Part shown: in pieces, positions 8,896-17,788 of the stretch | How positions within the stretch are numbered: the stretch's first letter is position 1 | Layout: each line of letters starts with the position of its first letter | NCBI GenBank assembly: GCA_027063065.1 | Contig: JAMOSO010000024.1 | Span: 1 to 53,370 of the forward strand | From: Planctomycetota bacterium | GTDB lineage: Bacteria; Planctomycetota; JAMOSO01 | Reading direction: 5' to 3' | Length of the DNA stretch: 53,370 nt | The notes under the pieces: generated by a model | What the model saw: the letters and a program-made list of their open reading frames with translations, nothing else | Told to the model about the DNA's origin: nothing | Databases searched by the model: none | Made by a program: the position numbers and the translations under genes

Positions 8896-9369
8896 TTAAA
8901 AGTAATCCCAAAGTGTCTTATGCTTTTTGGGATTACTTATGGCACGCTTTATTTTTTGTGCATTGGTCAATTTAAAAGATTTTAATAATTCATCGTTTGT
9001 TGCTGTTTTTTGCGCAATGGTTTTTTTTGGAGTCATTTTTTGTTTGACATGTTTGGGTGTCTTTTTTTTAATCGATTTGGATATTACCTTATCTTTGGTT
9101 GTTACTTTAATATCTTTTTTAGTATTTGCAACGTTAACAGGTAAAGGTTTTAATGGAGTTTCTCCTAAGATTGTTAATACTTTATTTATCTGATTATGCA
9201 AAGCAATATTATTAGGCTGTAATTTTAGTTGTGTTTTTAATAATGCTTTAGCCTCGGTAAATCTAAAAGACTTAATTAATATATCACTGCGAGTTAATAC
9301 ATCCTCATTGGCATAACTAAAATTAGTTAATGTTATAATTGTTAATAGTAATAAGATATTTTTAAGCAT
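8896..9369 (-). CDS. Small exported lysine-rich protein of unknown function
   Basis: The protein of 157 residues is not one I recognise. It has a typical signal peptide (NILLLLTIITLTNFSYA, cleavage near residue 21). A short TPR-like helical pair follows (DILIKSFRFTEAKALLKTQLKLQPNNIALHNQINKVL, about 28-64). The rest is a very basic Lys/Thr-rich region (about 80-150) ending WDYF. Its start overlaps the end of rlmH by 8 bases, so the two are co-transcribed. The basic tail could contact nucleic acid, LPS or peptidoglycan, but nothing decides between these. Confidence 0.72.
   Translation of the reverse strand: MLKNILLLLTIITLTNFSYANEDVLTRSDILIKSFRFTEAKALLKTQLKLQPNNIALHNQINKVLTILGETPLKPLPVNVANTKKDIKVTTKDKVISKSIKKKTPKHVKQKMTPKKTIAQKTATNDELLKSFKLTNAQKIKRAISNPKKHKTLWDYF
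8900..8938. terminator. Hairpin shared by the 3' ends of two convergent genes
   Basis: Perfect 13-base arms AAGTAATCCCAAA (8900-8912) and TTTGGGATTACTT (8926-8938) enclose a 13-base loop. On the minus strand the hairpin lies within the last codons of the exported-protein gene and runs into TTTT. On the plus strand it starts 6 bases after the sigma-factor stop. It can serve as terminator for both genes while also coding for the C-terminal residues KHKTLWDYF. Confidence 0.65.
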
Positions 9370-9847
9370 TGTGATACGGATGTCCTTTAATTATTGTTAA
9401 AGCCCTATAAACCGCCTCACTTAACACAACACGGGCTATTGAGCCAGCCATTACTAAGCCTGATAAAGACCAAATTACATCAGCTTGATTTCTTATGGTT
9501 TGGCTTAAACCTAATGCGCCTCCAATTATTATTATTACACGATCTTTACCGATGAATTTTCCTTGAGATAGTATAGCATTTTTTGTAAATGCTACTAAAT
9601 TATCTGTATCAATATGTGTGCCACGTTCATCACAGGCAACTAAATAGTCATTGGGTTTTAAAAAATTGTTTATTTTTTTGGCTTCATTTGCCTTTACTTC
9701 GCTTGGGTTACGATTGTCGACACGTTCTTCTTTATAATAATGTATTTCACAAGGACCAATTGATTTGATGCGTTTTGCATATTCGTCAATTAAGGTTTGT
9801 GCCGCAGGAGGTTTGGCTTTGGCTGGAAAAAGTAATACTATTTTCAT
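9362..9847 (-). CDS. rlmH: 23S rRNA (pseudouridine(1915)-N3)-methyltransferase RlmH
   Basis: RlmH is a SPOUT-class enzyme that methylates N3 of pseudouridine 1915 in helix 69 of 23S rRNA, on assembled ribosomes. The 161-residue length is typical. The family signature is clear: LVACDERGTHIDTDNLV in the middle, the glycine-rich knot IIIIGGALGLS (about 108-118), and the C-terminal ending HPYHNA in which the YH pair is conserved. The gene heads a two-gene minus-strand unit with the small exported protein. No clear SD precedes ATG 9847. It is divergent from the nucleosidase-like gene at 9893. Confidence 0.94.
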   Translation of the reverse strand: MKIVLLFPAKAKPPAAQTLIDEYAKRIKSIGPCEIHYYKEERVDNRNPSEVKANEAKKINNFLKPNDYLVACDERGTHIDTDNLVAFTKNAILSQGKFIGKDRVIIIIGGALGLSQTIRNQADVIWSLSGLVMAGSIARVVLSEAVYRALTIIKGHPYHNA

Positions 9848-9892
9848 AAGGAGTATTGTAGTAAAATCCTAATATGTTTAAACGAAATAATT

Positions 9893-10441
9893 ATGCTTAG
9901 ATTTCATTGTGCGTTAAAAGCAGAAGCTGCCCCCATAAATGCTTTTTTTGGTTTAAGTCTACAAAAACGTACTAATACGTATAGTCTTTTTGCCAAGGAC
10001 AATATGCAAATGTTAGTTACAGGCTCGGGCGCACATAAAATACAATTGGCATTAAATGATTTTAAACCAAATGCTTGCTCAGCTATTTGGTTAAATATCG
10101 GTATAGCAGGTTCTGCAGAATTTAGCCATGGTTCTGTTGTACCTGTTGCCGCTGTAAAATACTTATATCATAAACCAGTGGCTATTAATTGTGATCAAAA
10201 AGGCGTAACAGTTTTAACTTTAAATAAACCTAGCTTAATTTATCCAGAAAAAGTCTTATTGGATATGGAGCTATGGCATTTAAAACAGTTTATAGGCAAC
10301 GATTTGCTTTATAGCCTAAAAATAGTATCGGATGTGCCAAATAGTGGCTTTGTATCTAGTAAAAAACAAATAAAAGATTTAATTCGTCAGGCAATGCCAC
10401 AAATAAATAAAATGGTTTCAAAAAATGACTTAAACTATTGA
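9893..10441 (+). CDS. Nucleoside phosphorylase/MTA-SAH nucleosidase superfamily protein
   Basis: The 182-residue protein shows the order of motifs of the PNP/UDP superfamily in compressed form. There is a glycine turn TGSGAHKIQLAL (about 43-54), the strand NIGIAGSAEF (about 69-78), a GSVVPV segment, the substrate-binding Met-Glu in LLDMELWHL (about 122-130), and the catalytic-type Asp in KIVSDVPN (about 143-150). MTA/SAH nucleosidases are normally near 230 residues, so this is a short member, closer to uncharacterised phosphorylases than to MtnN. It could hydrolyse or phosphorolyse a purine nucleoside. Being near metH, a role in SAH recycling is possible but unsupported. Confidence 0.68.
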   Translation: MLRFHCALKAEAAPINAFFGLSLQKRTNTYSLFAKDNMQMLVTGSGAHKIQLALNDFKPNACSAIWLNIGIAGSAEFSHGSVVPVAAVKYLYHKPVAINCDQKGVTVLTLNKPSLIYPEKVLLDMELWHLKQFIGNDLLYSLKIVSDVPNSGFVSSKKQIKDLIRQAMPQINKMVSKNDLNY

Positions 10442-10540
10442 TATACATAGATTTAAAAATAGAACTTTATTTAATGTGAGTTTTAGCCGATAAATTAGAT
10501 TACAGGTTTTTATATATAATTTATAGATGGTGGAGAAGCG

Positions 10541-10840
10541 ATGTCTGATGTGCTTTCACAAGAAGAAATAGACGCCCTTTTAAGTGGTGCAAGCTTTGAT
10601 GACGAGCCTGTAGTCTCATCTAAGTCATCTAAAAAATCAAAACCTGTTGAAGAAATACACATAGATGTCAGCAAGCTTGCTAATATTGGCAAACAAAAAG
10701 TAGTTTCGTCATTACATACATATAAAATAGATGATAACATTTTTTATAGTGAGCCAGGTTCTACGGTGTTACATGATGAAGAGTATGCAAAAGTATTATA
10801 CAATTTTGATCGAGTACGCCATTTTGTAGAGGCGATATAG
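10541..10840 (+). CDS. Small protein with a FliM-type N-terminal CheY-binding peptide
   Basis: The first 17 residues, beginning MSDVLSQEEIDALLSG, match the conserved N-terminus of flagellar switch protein FliM, the peptide that binds phosphorylated CheY. A Ser/Lys-rich linker follows (about 25-36), then about 60 residues (IDVSKLANIGKQKVV and onward) with no resemblance to the FliM or FliN domains. At 99 residues it is far too short to be a switch protein. The start has GGTGGAG upstream. It may be a CheY-binding adaptor, a regulator, or a truncated product that kept the peptide. No flagellar gene is adjacent, though a chemoreceptor lies in the window. Confidence 0.72.
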   Translation: MSDVLSQEEIDALLSGASFDDEPVVSSKSSKKSKPVEEIHIDVSKLANIGKQKVVSSLHTYKIDDNIFYSEPGSTVLHDEEYAKVLYNFDRVRHFVEAI

Positions 10841-10913
10841 TGTATTTATAAAATTATAAATAAATATGACTTTTACTTAAATGTAATTAAACTCTATTAG
10901 AAAGGTAAAAGTT

Positions 10914-11828
10914 ATGTTAGGAACGCATTATTTATTAACGGCGATGCAATTGCCGGGCATAAAGTTTGACGATGTATACAATTTGCAAAGAAATATCTCG
11001 TACATACCTGGCAATTTAAATGAATTATTATTTGAGATATCTCATCATCATTCACAACTAACTAAATTTAATAAATATACAAAAACAACTTGGATGCAAG
11101 CTGAAGATGCTACTAAAGCATTAGAAAGCCAGTGTTACAATTGTCATATTTCAATTATTACAAATGAAGATAATAATTATCCAACACATTTAAAACATAT
11201 TGCAAAGCCACCTTTTATTATTTTTGCCAGAGGAAATAAAACTTTATTAGACAGAACAGCAATAGTTGTAACAGGCACTAAAAAACCTACTGTGTATGGG
11301 CAAAAATGTGCCAAAAGAATAGGTCAAGTAATATGTGATCTCGGATTAATTGTAGTTGGCGGTTTAAAATGCAAAACTGCCAAATTGGCACACGAAGGAT
11401 GTTTAAAGTCATTAGGAAATACTATTGCAATTAGTGATAGAGCTTTGCCAACACCAGAAAAAGCCGACTATTTAGCAGAACAAATTATAGATATGAATGG
11501 ATTAGTAATCTCAGAAAACGCACCTAATACTTTAAATATCAATTCTATAGAAGCGATGCGCTTAAGCGTAGGGTTATCCAGAGCCGTAATAGTTATCGAA
11601 TATAATCAGCAAGATTTATTGCGACATCTAATCAACTTTGCTAGGTATAGTCATAAAGCAGTGGCAACCTTAGGTGAAGCTAATCATTTTAAAATTGATA
11701 ACGATTGCTTGCCTGATTTTATAAAAATATTAAAAAATCGTCTTGATTTAGAAAATTTTTTAAATGACGCTTTACATACCCATTATCATAACAGCCAAAC
11801 AATTAAACAATTAAGTTTACATAGTTAA
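10914..11828 (+). CDS. Divergent DprA/Smf-like protein
   Basis: DprA loads RecA on incoming single strands during transformation. This 304-residue protein keeps the DprA outline: an N-terminal helical region, the linker YPTHLKHIAKPPFIIFARGN that matches the usual start of the Rossmann fold, then VVTGTKKPTVYGQK, GLIVVGGLKCKTAKLAHEGCL, ISENAPN and LSRAVIVIEY. Several hallmark positions have changed. The VGSR motif reads VTGTKK, the SGLARGID motif reads GGLKCKTA, and the RNR before GLS is missing (IEAMRLSVGLS). The DNA-binding pocket is therefore probably altered. It may be a paralogue with another ligand (related Rossmann folds bind nucleotides) or a decaying gene, although the frame is intact. 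SD AAAGG is present. Confidence 0.68.
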   Translation: MLGTHYLLTAMQLPGIKFDDVYNLQRNISYIPGNLNELLFEISHHHSQLTKFNKYTKTTWMQAEDATKALESQCYNCHISIITNEDNNYPTHLKHIAKPPFIIFARGNKTLLDRTAIVVTGTKKPTVYGQKCAKRIGQVICDLGLIVVGGLKCKTAKLAHEGCLKSLGNTIAISDRALPTPEKADYLAEQIIDMNGLVISENAPNTLNINSIEAMRLSVGLSRAVIVIEYNQQDLLRHLINFARYSHKAVATLGEANHFKIDNDCLPDFIKILKNRLDLENFLNDALHTHYHNSQTIKQLSLHS

Positions 11829-11885
11829 ACTATTAATAAGTTTTGGTTGCTTACATTACTTCTAAATTTAAAATACTTTTTAATT

Positions 11886-12164
11886 ATGGATATAATATTT
11901 GATAAACATACTAAGGCCTTGCATAAACGCATCGAAAAAATGATTCGTCAAATGCAAGAAAATCCCAAAAATTTAGAAGCTTACAAAATAGAATGGGTCA
12001 ACAAAATAGCGTCTACTGCTGCTGAATTTGAATCAGGTGGTTTTTCTAATCGTCAATGCGAGGTGATTAATGATATTTATAAAGCATACAAACAATGTAA
12101 AAAACATAAACCTAGTATTTTAAAAGATGCAAAGCGTACAGTTATTCAGGGTGAGTTTAAATAA
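11886..12164 (+). CDS. Small hypothetical protein coupled to a LacI regulator
   Basis: I do not recognise this 92-residue protein. It is charged and mostly helical (HKRIEKMIRQMQENPKNLEAYKIEW), without signal peptide or membrane segment, so cytoplasmic. An upstream TTG at 11847 would add 13 hydrophobic residues, but ATG 11886 gives a more regular protein; no clear SD is seen for either. Its stop and the ATG of the LacI gene share one base (TAATG), which implies translational coupling. Confidence 0.6.
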   Translation: MDIIFDKHTKALHKRIEKMIRQMQENPKNLEAYKIEWVNKIASTAAEFESGGFSNRQCEVINDIYKAYKQCKKHKPSILKDAKRTVIQGEFK

Positions 12165-13171
12165 TGAACAATAAAATTGTTACTGCAAAAGATGTCGCTA
12201 TTTTAGCTGGCGTAAGCCCAGCTACAGTGTCTAGGGTTATTAACAATGATAAGCGAATTAGCAACGAGACAACAAACTCTGTTCGTTATGCAGTAAACAA
12301 ATTAGGGTATAAAGTAAATCCGTTAGCCAGAGGTTTAAAAACTAATCAAAGTATGACAGTCGGTTTAATAGCGCCTGAGTTAGCCAATGAATTTTATATG
12401 AATATTGCAAAAGGGGTTGAGCGTTATCTGCGTCCCCATGGATATACTTTACTTGTATGCAATACTGCAGAGGACAATTTGATAGAACAGGATAGGATTA
12501 AACACTTGCGTGAAAGAAGGGTAGACGGAGTAATTATCATTCCAACTACTGGCAATGGCGAAGCGTATAAAAGTTTGTATCACAAAAAAATACCTGTTGT
12601 TTTAGTTGATAGAAAGGTCTCTAACTATTCTGGTGATATTGTTTTAGCTAATAATTTATCTGGAGCATTTAATGTGGTTAGCAAATTGATTGAAGATGGC
12701 TATCAAAAAATTGCTTTTATTGGTGGTAATGCCGATGTAAGTACTGCCAGCGAAAGACATCAAGGCTACTTAAAAGCATTAAAACAACACAATATTAAAC
12801 GTGATAAACAACTGGAAGTCTTTGGTAAATTTAATGTGCAAGGAGGTTATGATGCCATGCAAAAAATATGGCAAAGAAATGCTTTGCAAACTAAATTTGA
12901 TGCTATTTTTATAGTTAATTATTTTATGCATATTGGCGCTACAAAATTTTTAAACACACAATTAAATATGTCTAAAGCTCCTGTTATTGCTTCATTTGAT
13001 GATATGGATTTATCACCATTATTAAGTTTTGCATCTTATACAGTGGCGCAACCAATGTTGCAAATGGGTGCCGAAGCCGCCAAGTTACTTCTAGACAGAA
13101 TAAATAACCGTAATAGTAGACAAAATAAAACTGTAATTTTACCCACAGAAATAGTTGCTTATCGGCGTTAA
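12164..13171 (+). CDS. LacI-family transcriptional regulator, probable regulator of fucI
   Basis: The 335-residue protein has the full LacI layout. The helix-turn-helix is at residues 4-25 (VTAKDVAILAGVSPATVSRVI), a hinge helix at about 48-58 (KVNPLARGLKT), then a periplasmic-binding-protein-like effector domain (TVGLIAPELANEFY to IVAYRR). Fifty-two bases separate it from fucI, and that gap holds a perfect 14-base palindrome with central CG, typical of LacI-family operators. The likely effector is therefore L-fucose, L-fuculose or a derivative, but this rests on context only. It is translationally coupled to the small gene upstream. Confidence 0.9.
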   Translation: MNNKIVTAKDVAILAGVSPATVSRVINNDKRISNETTNSVRYAVNKLGYKVNPLARGLKTNQSMTVGLIAPELANEFYMNIAKGVERYLRPHGYTLLVCNTAEDNLIEQDRIKHLRERRVDGVIIIPTTGNGEAYKSLYHKKIPVVLVDRKVSNYSGDIVLANNLSGAFNVVSKLIEDGYQKIAFIGGNADVSTASERHQGYLKALKQHNIKRDKQLEVFGKFNVQGGYDAMQKIWQRNALQTKFDAIFIVNYFMHIGATKFLNTQLNMSKAPVIASFDDMDLSPLLSFASYTVAQPMLQMGAEAAKLLLDRINNRNSRQNKTVILPTEIVAYRR

Positions 13172-13193
13172 ATTGTTAAGCTAAAGCAAAATA

Positions 13194-13207
13194 TGCAATC
13201 GATTGCA
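13194..13207. promoter_or_regulatory. LacI-type operator upstream of fucI
   Basis: TGCAATCGATTGCA is a perfect 14-base palindrome with CG at its centre, the hallmark of LacI/GalR-family operators. It lies between the LacI regulator stop (13171) and fucI (13224), 7-10 bases ahead of the AAGGAG ribosome-binding site. Bound repressor would block fucI transcription coming from either the regulator gene or a local promoter. I saw no second exact copy in the window. Confidence 0.7.
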
Positions 13208-13223
13208 CAGATAAAGGAGAACC

Positions 13224-15032
13224 ATGGCAAAAGTAAGCCCAGCAAAAAACACAATGAAATCACGTTTAAGAGGACGCCTGCCCAAGGTTGGTATTCGTCC
13301 AACAATTGACGGACGTTTAGGTGGTGTAAGAGAATCTCAAGAAGAATTAACTTTAAATATGGCAAAAAAAGCTGCCGAATTTATTAGTAAAAATTTACGT
13401 CATGCTTGTGGCGCACCTGTTGAATGTGTAATACCTGAATATTGCATAGGTGGTGCAGCAGAAGCCAGTGATTGTGCAGAATTATTTCAACGCGAAGGTG
13501 TTGGGGTATCTTTAACAGCAACGCCTTGTTGGTGCTATGGTTCAGAAACTATGGATATGGATACGCTTACTCCAAAAGCTATTTGGGGATTTAATGGTAC
13601 AGAACGCCCAGGTGCTGTATATTTGGCTGCAGTTTTGGCTGCGCATAATCAAAAGGGAATTCCTGCATTTGGTATATACGGTCAAAATGTGCAAGATTCT
13701 GACGACACAGAAATCCCTCAAGACGTAAAAGAAAAAATATTACGTTTTGTACGCTCTGGCATAGCCGTTGCCAGCATGAAGGGCAAAAGTTATTTGTCAA
13801 TAGGCTCTGTTTCAATGGGTATTGCCGGTTCGATTGTAGATCCTAATTTCTTTGAAGACTATTTTGGTATGCGTTGTGAATCAGTTGAATCAGTTGAGAT
13901 TATTCGCCGTATTGACAAAGAAATTTACGATAAAGATGAGTACCAACGTGCAATTGCTTGGGTTCGTGAAAATTTACAAGAAGGCGAAGATGAAAATCCT
14001 ATCGAGAAACAACGTACTAGAGAACAAAAAGACCAAGAATGGGAGTTTGTTACTAAAACGGCAATTATTTCTAGGGATTTAATGATTGGCAATCCAAAAT
14101 TAGCTGAGATGGGCTATGGGGAAGAAGCTCTAGGGCATAACGCCATTGCTGCTGGATTTCAAGGGCAACGCCAATGGACTGATACATATCCAAATGGTGA
14201 TTTCTTAGAAACTATGTTAAATTCTAGCTTTGATTGGGACGGTATTCGTCAGCCATATATTGTTGCTACTGAAAATGATTGTCTTAATGGCATATCAATG
14301 TTATTTGGAAATTTATTAACTAATACTGCTCAAATTTTCTCTGATGTGCGTACATATTGGAGCCCAGAAGCAGTAAAGCGTGTAACAGGCAAAGCACTTA
14401 CTGGTGATGCTGCCAATGGAATTATTCATTTAATTAATTCTGGTTCAACAACCTTAGATGGTAGCGCGCAACAAAGTATAGATGGCAAGCCAGCCATGAA
14501 ACCTTTTTGGGATATAAGTACCCAAGAAGCCGAAGCTTGCATTGATAATACTAAATTTTGGGCAGCTGATCAGGGGTATTTTCCAGGTGGTGGATTTTCA
14601 ACTAAATTTTTAACTAAAGGTGGTATGCCAATTACAATGTGTCGCATCAATTTAGTTAAGGGATTGGGGCCTGTATTACAAATCGCAGAAGGTGTTACTG
14701 TAGAATTAGACAAAGATGTAAATGAAATCTTAGATAATCGTACTTCTCCAGGTTGGCCAACAACTTGGTTTGCTCCTCGCTTGACAGGTGAAGGTGTTTT
14801 TAAAGATGTGTATTCTGTAATGAATGCGTGGGGTGCTAATCATGGTGCTATAAGCTATGGGCATATCGGAGCTGATTTAATAACATTGGCATCAATGTTG
14901 CGTATTCCAGTGAATATGCATAATGTTGCAGACGAGCAGATTTTTCGTCCAGCGGCTTGGGGAATGCACGGTATGGATAAAGAAGGGGCAGATTTTAGAG
15001 CCTGTCAAAACTTTGGGCCATTGTATTCTTAA
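13224..15032 (+). CDS. fucI: L-fucose isomerase
   Basis: FucI is a cytoplasmic Mn-dependent ketol isomerase that converts L-fucose to L-fuculose (and D-arabinose to D-ribulose). The 602 residues compare with about 591 in E. coli. The metal ligands are present with exact spacing: Glu350 (ATENDCLNG) and Asp374 (IFSDVRTYW), 24 residues apart as in E. coli Glu337/Asp361, and a His at 540 (WGANHGA) matching His528. SD AAGGAG precedes the ATG. No fuculokinase or fuculose-phosphate aldolase gene is in the window, so the later steps are elsewhere. A GH29 fucosidase at 28423 could supply fucose. Expression is probably controlled by the upstream LacI regulator. Confidence 0.97.
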   Translation: MAKVSPAKNTMKSRLRGRLPKVGIRPTIDGRLGGVRESQEELTLNMAKKAAEFISKNLRHACGAPVECVIPEYCIGGAAEASDCAELFQREGVGVSLTATPCWCYGSETMDMDTLTPKAIWGFNGTERPGAVYLAAVLAAHNQKGIPAFGIYGQNVQDSDDTEIPQDVKEKILRFVRSGIAVASMKGKSYLSIGSVSMGIAGSIVDPNFFEDYFGMRCESVESVEIIRRIDKEIYDKDEYQRAIAWVRENLQEGEDENPIEKQRTREQKDQEWEFVTKTAIISRDLMIGNPKLAEMGYGEEALGHNAIAAGFQGQRQWTDTYPNGDFLETMLNSSFDWDGIRQPYIVATENDCLNGISMLFGNLLTNTAQIFSDVRTYWSPEAVKRVTGKALTGDAANGIIHLINSGSTTLDGSAQQSIDGKPAMKPFWDISTQEAEACIDNTKFWAADQGYFPGGGFSTKFLTKGGMPITMCRINLVKGLGPVLQIAEGVTVELDKDVNEILDNRTSPGWPTTWFAPRLTGEGVFKDVYSVMNAWGANHGAISYGHIGADLITLASMLRIPVNMHNVADEQIFRPAAWGMHGMDKEGADFRACQNFGPLYS

Positions 15033-15043
15033 AGCATAATTAC

Positions 15044-15075
15044 AAGGATAGATTGTATTAATGCAATCTATCCTT
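15044..15075 (+). terminator. Hairpin after fucI
   Basis: Perfect 12-base arms AAGGATAGATTG (15044-15055) and CAATCTATCCTT (15064-15075) enclose an 8-base loop and are followed by ATTTAA, a weak U tract. It lies between fucI and the SGNH esterase gene, so it would end or reduce transcription into the esterase gene. Confidence 0.65.
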
Positions 15076-15093
15076 ATTTAAGAGAAAATATTA

Positions 15094-16200
15094 ATGACAA
15101 AAAAATGTAAAACTCTTTCTGATTTAGATAAGTGTATGGCACCGTTGAGCTCGGATTTTGATTTGCTTAAATGGTATAGCCCAAATAATAATTGTTTGCG
15201 TTTGAGTGGGTTTCCTTGGTACAAAAAAGATGGCGTATATAGACGTTTGCCTGTCCAAAATGATTTAATAATACCTGAAGCAGTTGATATTTTAGCAGAG
15301 CATACTGCTGGTGGGCAAATTGCATTTCAAACGGATTCTACCCAAATAGCCATTAAAGTTAAATTAGCAGGACTAGCCGATATGAATCATATGCCTTCAA
15401 CTGGTCAATGTGGCTTTGATTTGTATATTGGTGAACCGTATCAACAAAAGTTTTATACTTCTTCTAAATACGACCATCGCAAAGACGAATATGAAGTTTT
15501 GTTATTTAAGCATTCTGATAAAAAAATGCGGTCTATCACACTTAATTTTCCACTTTATCAAGGTGTTAAAGATGTACAAATAGGTTTAGCAAAAGAAGCA
15601 AATGTATTATTGCCTTTGCCTTGGTTCAGTAAAAGTCGTATTGTCATTTACGGAACTTCTATTACTCAGGGGGGATGTGCATCACGTCCTGGAATGGCTT
15701 ATACAAATATTATGAGTCGAGTGCTAAATACAGAAATTGTTAATTTGGGTTTTTCTGGCAATGGTAAAGGTGAACCAAGCGTAGTTAAAACATTAGCTAA
15801 TATTGAAAATACAAATTTATTTATATTAGATTACGAAGCCAACTCTAGCGATACGATAAAAGACTCGTTACCACAGGTAATTAAAATCATTAGGGATACA
15901 CACAAAAATACACCGATTATAATTTTGTCAAGAATAGCCTTTGCAAGCGATATTATTCATAAAGAGTCATTAGTAAAACGCAATGACAATTGTAAAATGC
16001 AATCGGCATTAGTACATAAACTTACAAGTCAAGGCGATAATCATTTATATTTTATAGATGGTTCAAAAATACTGCGCTCGGATTACGATGAATGTACTGT
16101 TGATGGCATACATCCAAATGATTTAGGTTTTATGAGAATGGCAAAATATCTAGCAAGCTTTATTGAAGATAATCATTTATTGCAAAACCAAAATTGTTAA
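15094..16200 (+). CDS. SGNH-family esterase with GxDLY-type N-terminal domain
   Basis: The protein (368 residues) is a two-domain esterase. The N-terminal beta-rich domain carries CGFDLYIGE (about 106-114), the signature of the domain that precedes many SGNH hydrolases. The catalytic domain begins at about 180 and keeps all blocks: Ser189 in GTSIT, Gly222-Asn223 in GFSGNG, DYEAN with Asn250, and Asp337/His340 in VDGIHPNDLG. Such enzymes often remove acetyl groups from sugars or glycans. No signal peptide is evident, so it would act in the cytoplasm, perhaps deacetylating imported fucose-containing oligosaccharides. It follows fucI, separated by a hairpin. The substrate is inferred only from context. 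Confidence 0.88.
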   Translation: MTKKCKTLSDLDKCMAPLSSDFDLLKWYSPNNNCLRLSGFPWYKKDGVYRRLPVQNDLIIPEAVDILAEHTAGGQIAFQTDSTQIAIKVKLAGLADMNHMPSTGQCGFDLYIGEPYQQKFYTSSKYDHRKDEYEVLLFKHSDKKMRSITLNFPLYQGVKDVQIGLAKEANVLLPLPWFSKSRIVIYGTSITQGGCASRPGMAYTNIMSRVLNTEIVNLGFSGNGKGEPSVVKTLANIENTNLFILDYEANSSDTIKDSLPQVIKIIRDTHKNTPIIILSRIAFASDIIHKESLVKRNDNCKMQSALVHKLTSQGDNHLYFIDGSKILRSDYDECTVDGIHPNDLGFMRMAKYLASFIEDNHLLQNQNC

Positions 16201-16309
16201 TTTTGCGTATTGATACTTACATTATAATAATAGTTTAAAATTAATTGTAGAATGCTATGCTAGATTTAAATTAAAACATATTAAATACCTATACTTAATG
16301 GAGAAGGTT

Positions 16310-17788
16310 GTGCGCAAATTTAAGACAGGAAAAGAAGTTTATGCCTTAATTAAACGCTCATTTGATAAAAATCAACGTATTCCATTTTTACCTCAAATTA
16401 TTTTAGATGTGGAAAGAGCCTTGTTAAAACGTGAAACAGGCGCTAAAGAATTATCTGCTATAATTTTAGATGATCCAATTTTGACTGCTAAAATAATTAA
16501 ACTTGGCAATAGTTTACACTACAACAGTTCTTCTGTGAAAGTTAAAACCGTAACTCAAGCCATTGTGGTGTTGGGCTTTGGTGTGGTACGTAGCGCTATT
16601 TTAAATTTTAGTATTATTCAATTAGTCAAAGATTTGCAAGGGGCAAATAATTTTAGGAGCGTTTGGAAACACTCCCTAGCCACGGGAATTTTAGCTAGAG
16701 AATTAAGTCTATCTATTGATAAGGATTTAGCAGAAGAAGCATTTGTTGGAGGCTTACTTCATGACATAGGTCGCTTAATAATGTCTCAAGTATTTTCTAA
16801 ACATTTTGATATGGTTAATAGTCTTTGTAGCAATCAAGAGATGAGCGAGCTAGAAGCAGAGCTAGAAGTCTTTTTATGTACACATGTCGATATTGGTTTG
16901 TATTTAGCTAAAGAGTGGTCATTTCCAAAAGACTTAATTAATATTATTGAGTTTCATGAAACAGATCCGTTTTCTCAATTATTTGCTATGAATTTACCCA
17001 AAACAACACAGGCTGTAATTTTAGCAGATCAATTAGTTAATGCTCTTGACGATCCTTTTATCGATGAAGCGTCTTTAAAAATCAGAAGATTAAAAAAACG
17101 AGCCCAAAAAATATTAAATGTTGATATTGATACATTAAGTATATTTTTACAAAAATTACCATTAAAAGTAGAGCAATCAGCGCAAATTTTGGATCACATT
17201 ATTAATGATAAGACCAAATTAAAAAAAGAAAAACAACCTAACCAGCAAGTGGATGTTACACCAGATGTTAAAATTAATGATTTAGAAAATAAATTAGCAC
17301 TAATGACTGTTGCAGCTGATGAGGCTTATCAGCATAGTAGTATTTCTTTGTTCTTTGAAGCCACAGCCAAAAGTTTTGCCAAAGCTTTAAATAGTAATTT
17401 GTTTTTTATTTTATTTTATAGTCATAGTGCTAAAGCAATAAAAGCTAGGCTTGGGTATGGATTAAGTGCTAATGTAATCCAGTCTAAGTTATGTGTGTCC
17501 GTATCAGAAAAAAACAATTTAATAGTGGATGTATACAAAACTAATATGCCAATAGTAGTTACCGCTAATAATTTAGATAAATATTCTACAATATCTGATA
17601 CTTCTTTATTCTCACAGGTTTTAACCACCAATATTGTGGCGGTTCCAATTACTTTAAAATCAAAAGTAGTTGGTGTCTTATTGGCTTGCAGGGATGTAAA
17701 GTTTGTAAATTTTACTAAAGATGACATAAAAGTGATAACTTCTTATTCTAAAAATATCACCCAAGTGCTTCGTAAAGGAGTGCTATGA
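16310..17788 (+). CDS. HDOD domain protein with C-terminal GAF domain
   Basis: This is a signalling protein. The HDOD domain spans about residues 15-215 (RIPFLPQIILDVERALL, LSAIILDDPILTAKIIKLGNS, FVGGLLHDIGRLIM). A charged linker follows (LKKEKQPNQQVD, about 305-320) and then a GAF-like domain (about 335-490). A start at ATG 16298 is possible, but the bases GGAGAAGG at 16300-16307 form an ideal Shine-Dalgarno placed 6 bases ahead of the in-frame GTG at 16310, so I choose GTG. The stop overlaps the PilZ gene as ATGA, coupling the two. HDOD proteins commonly act in c-di-GMP, chemotaxis or stress signalling; the specific role is unknown. Confidence 0.87.
   Translation: MRKFKTGKEVYALIKRSFDKNQRIPFLPQIILDVERALLKRETGAKELSAIILDDPILTAKIIKLGNSLHYNSSSVKVKTVTQAIVVLGFGVVRSAILNFSIIQLVKDLQGANNFRSVWKHSLATGILARELSLSIDKDLAEEAFVGGLLHDIGRLIMSQVFSKHFDMVNSLCSNQEMSELEAELEVFLCTHVDIGLYLAKEWSFPKDLINIIEFHETDPFSQLFAMNLPKTTQAVILADQLVNALDDPFIDEASLKIRRLKKRAQKILNVDIDTLSIFLQKLPLKVEQSAQILDHIINDKTKLKKEKQPNQQVDVTPDVKINDLENKLALMTVAADEAYQHSSISLFFEATAKSFAKALNSNLFFILFYSHSAKAIKARLGYGLSANVIQSKLCVSVSEKNNLIVDVYKTNMPIVVTANNLDKYSTISDTSLFSQVLTTNIVAVPITLKSKVVGVLLACRDVKFVNFTKDDIKVITSYSKNITQVLRKGVL

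Noticed and set aside
10541-10840. Truncated fliM gene
   Set aside because: After the first 17 residues no similarity to FliM is seen, the frame ends with a regular protein and the next sequence does not continue FliM in any frame.
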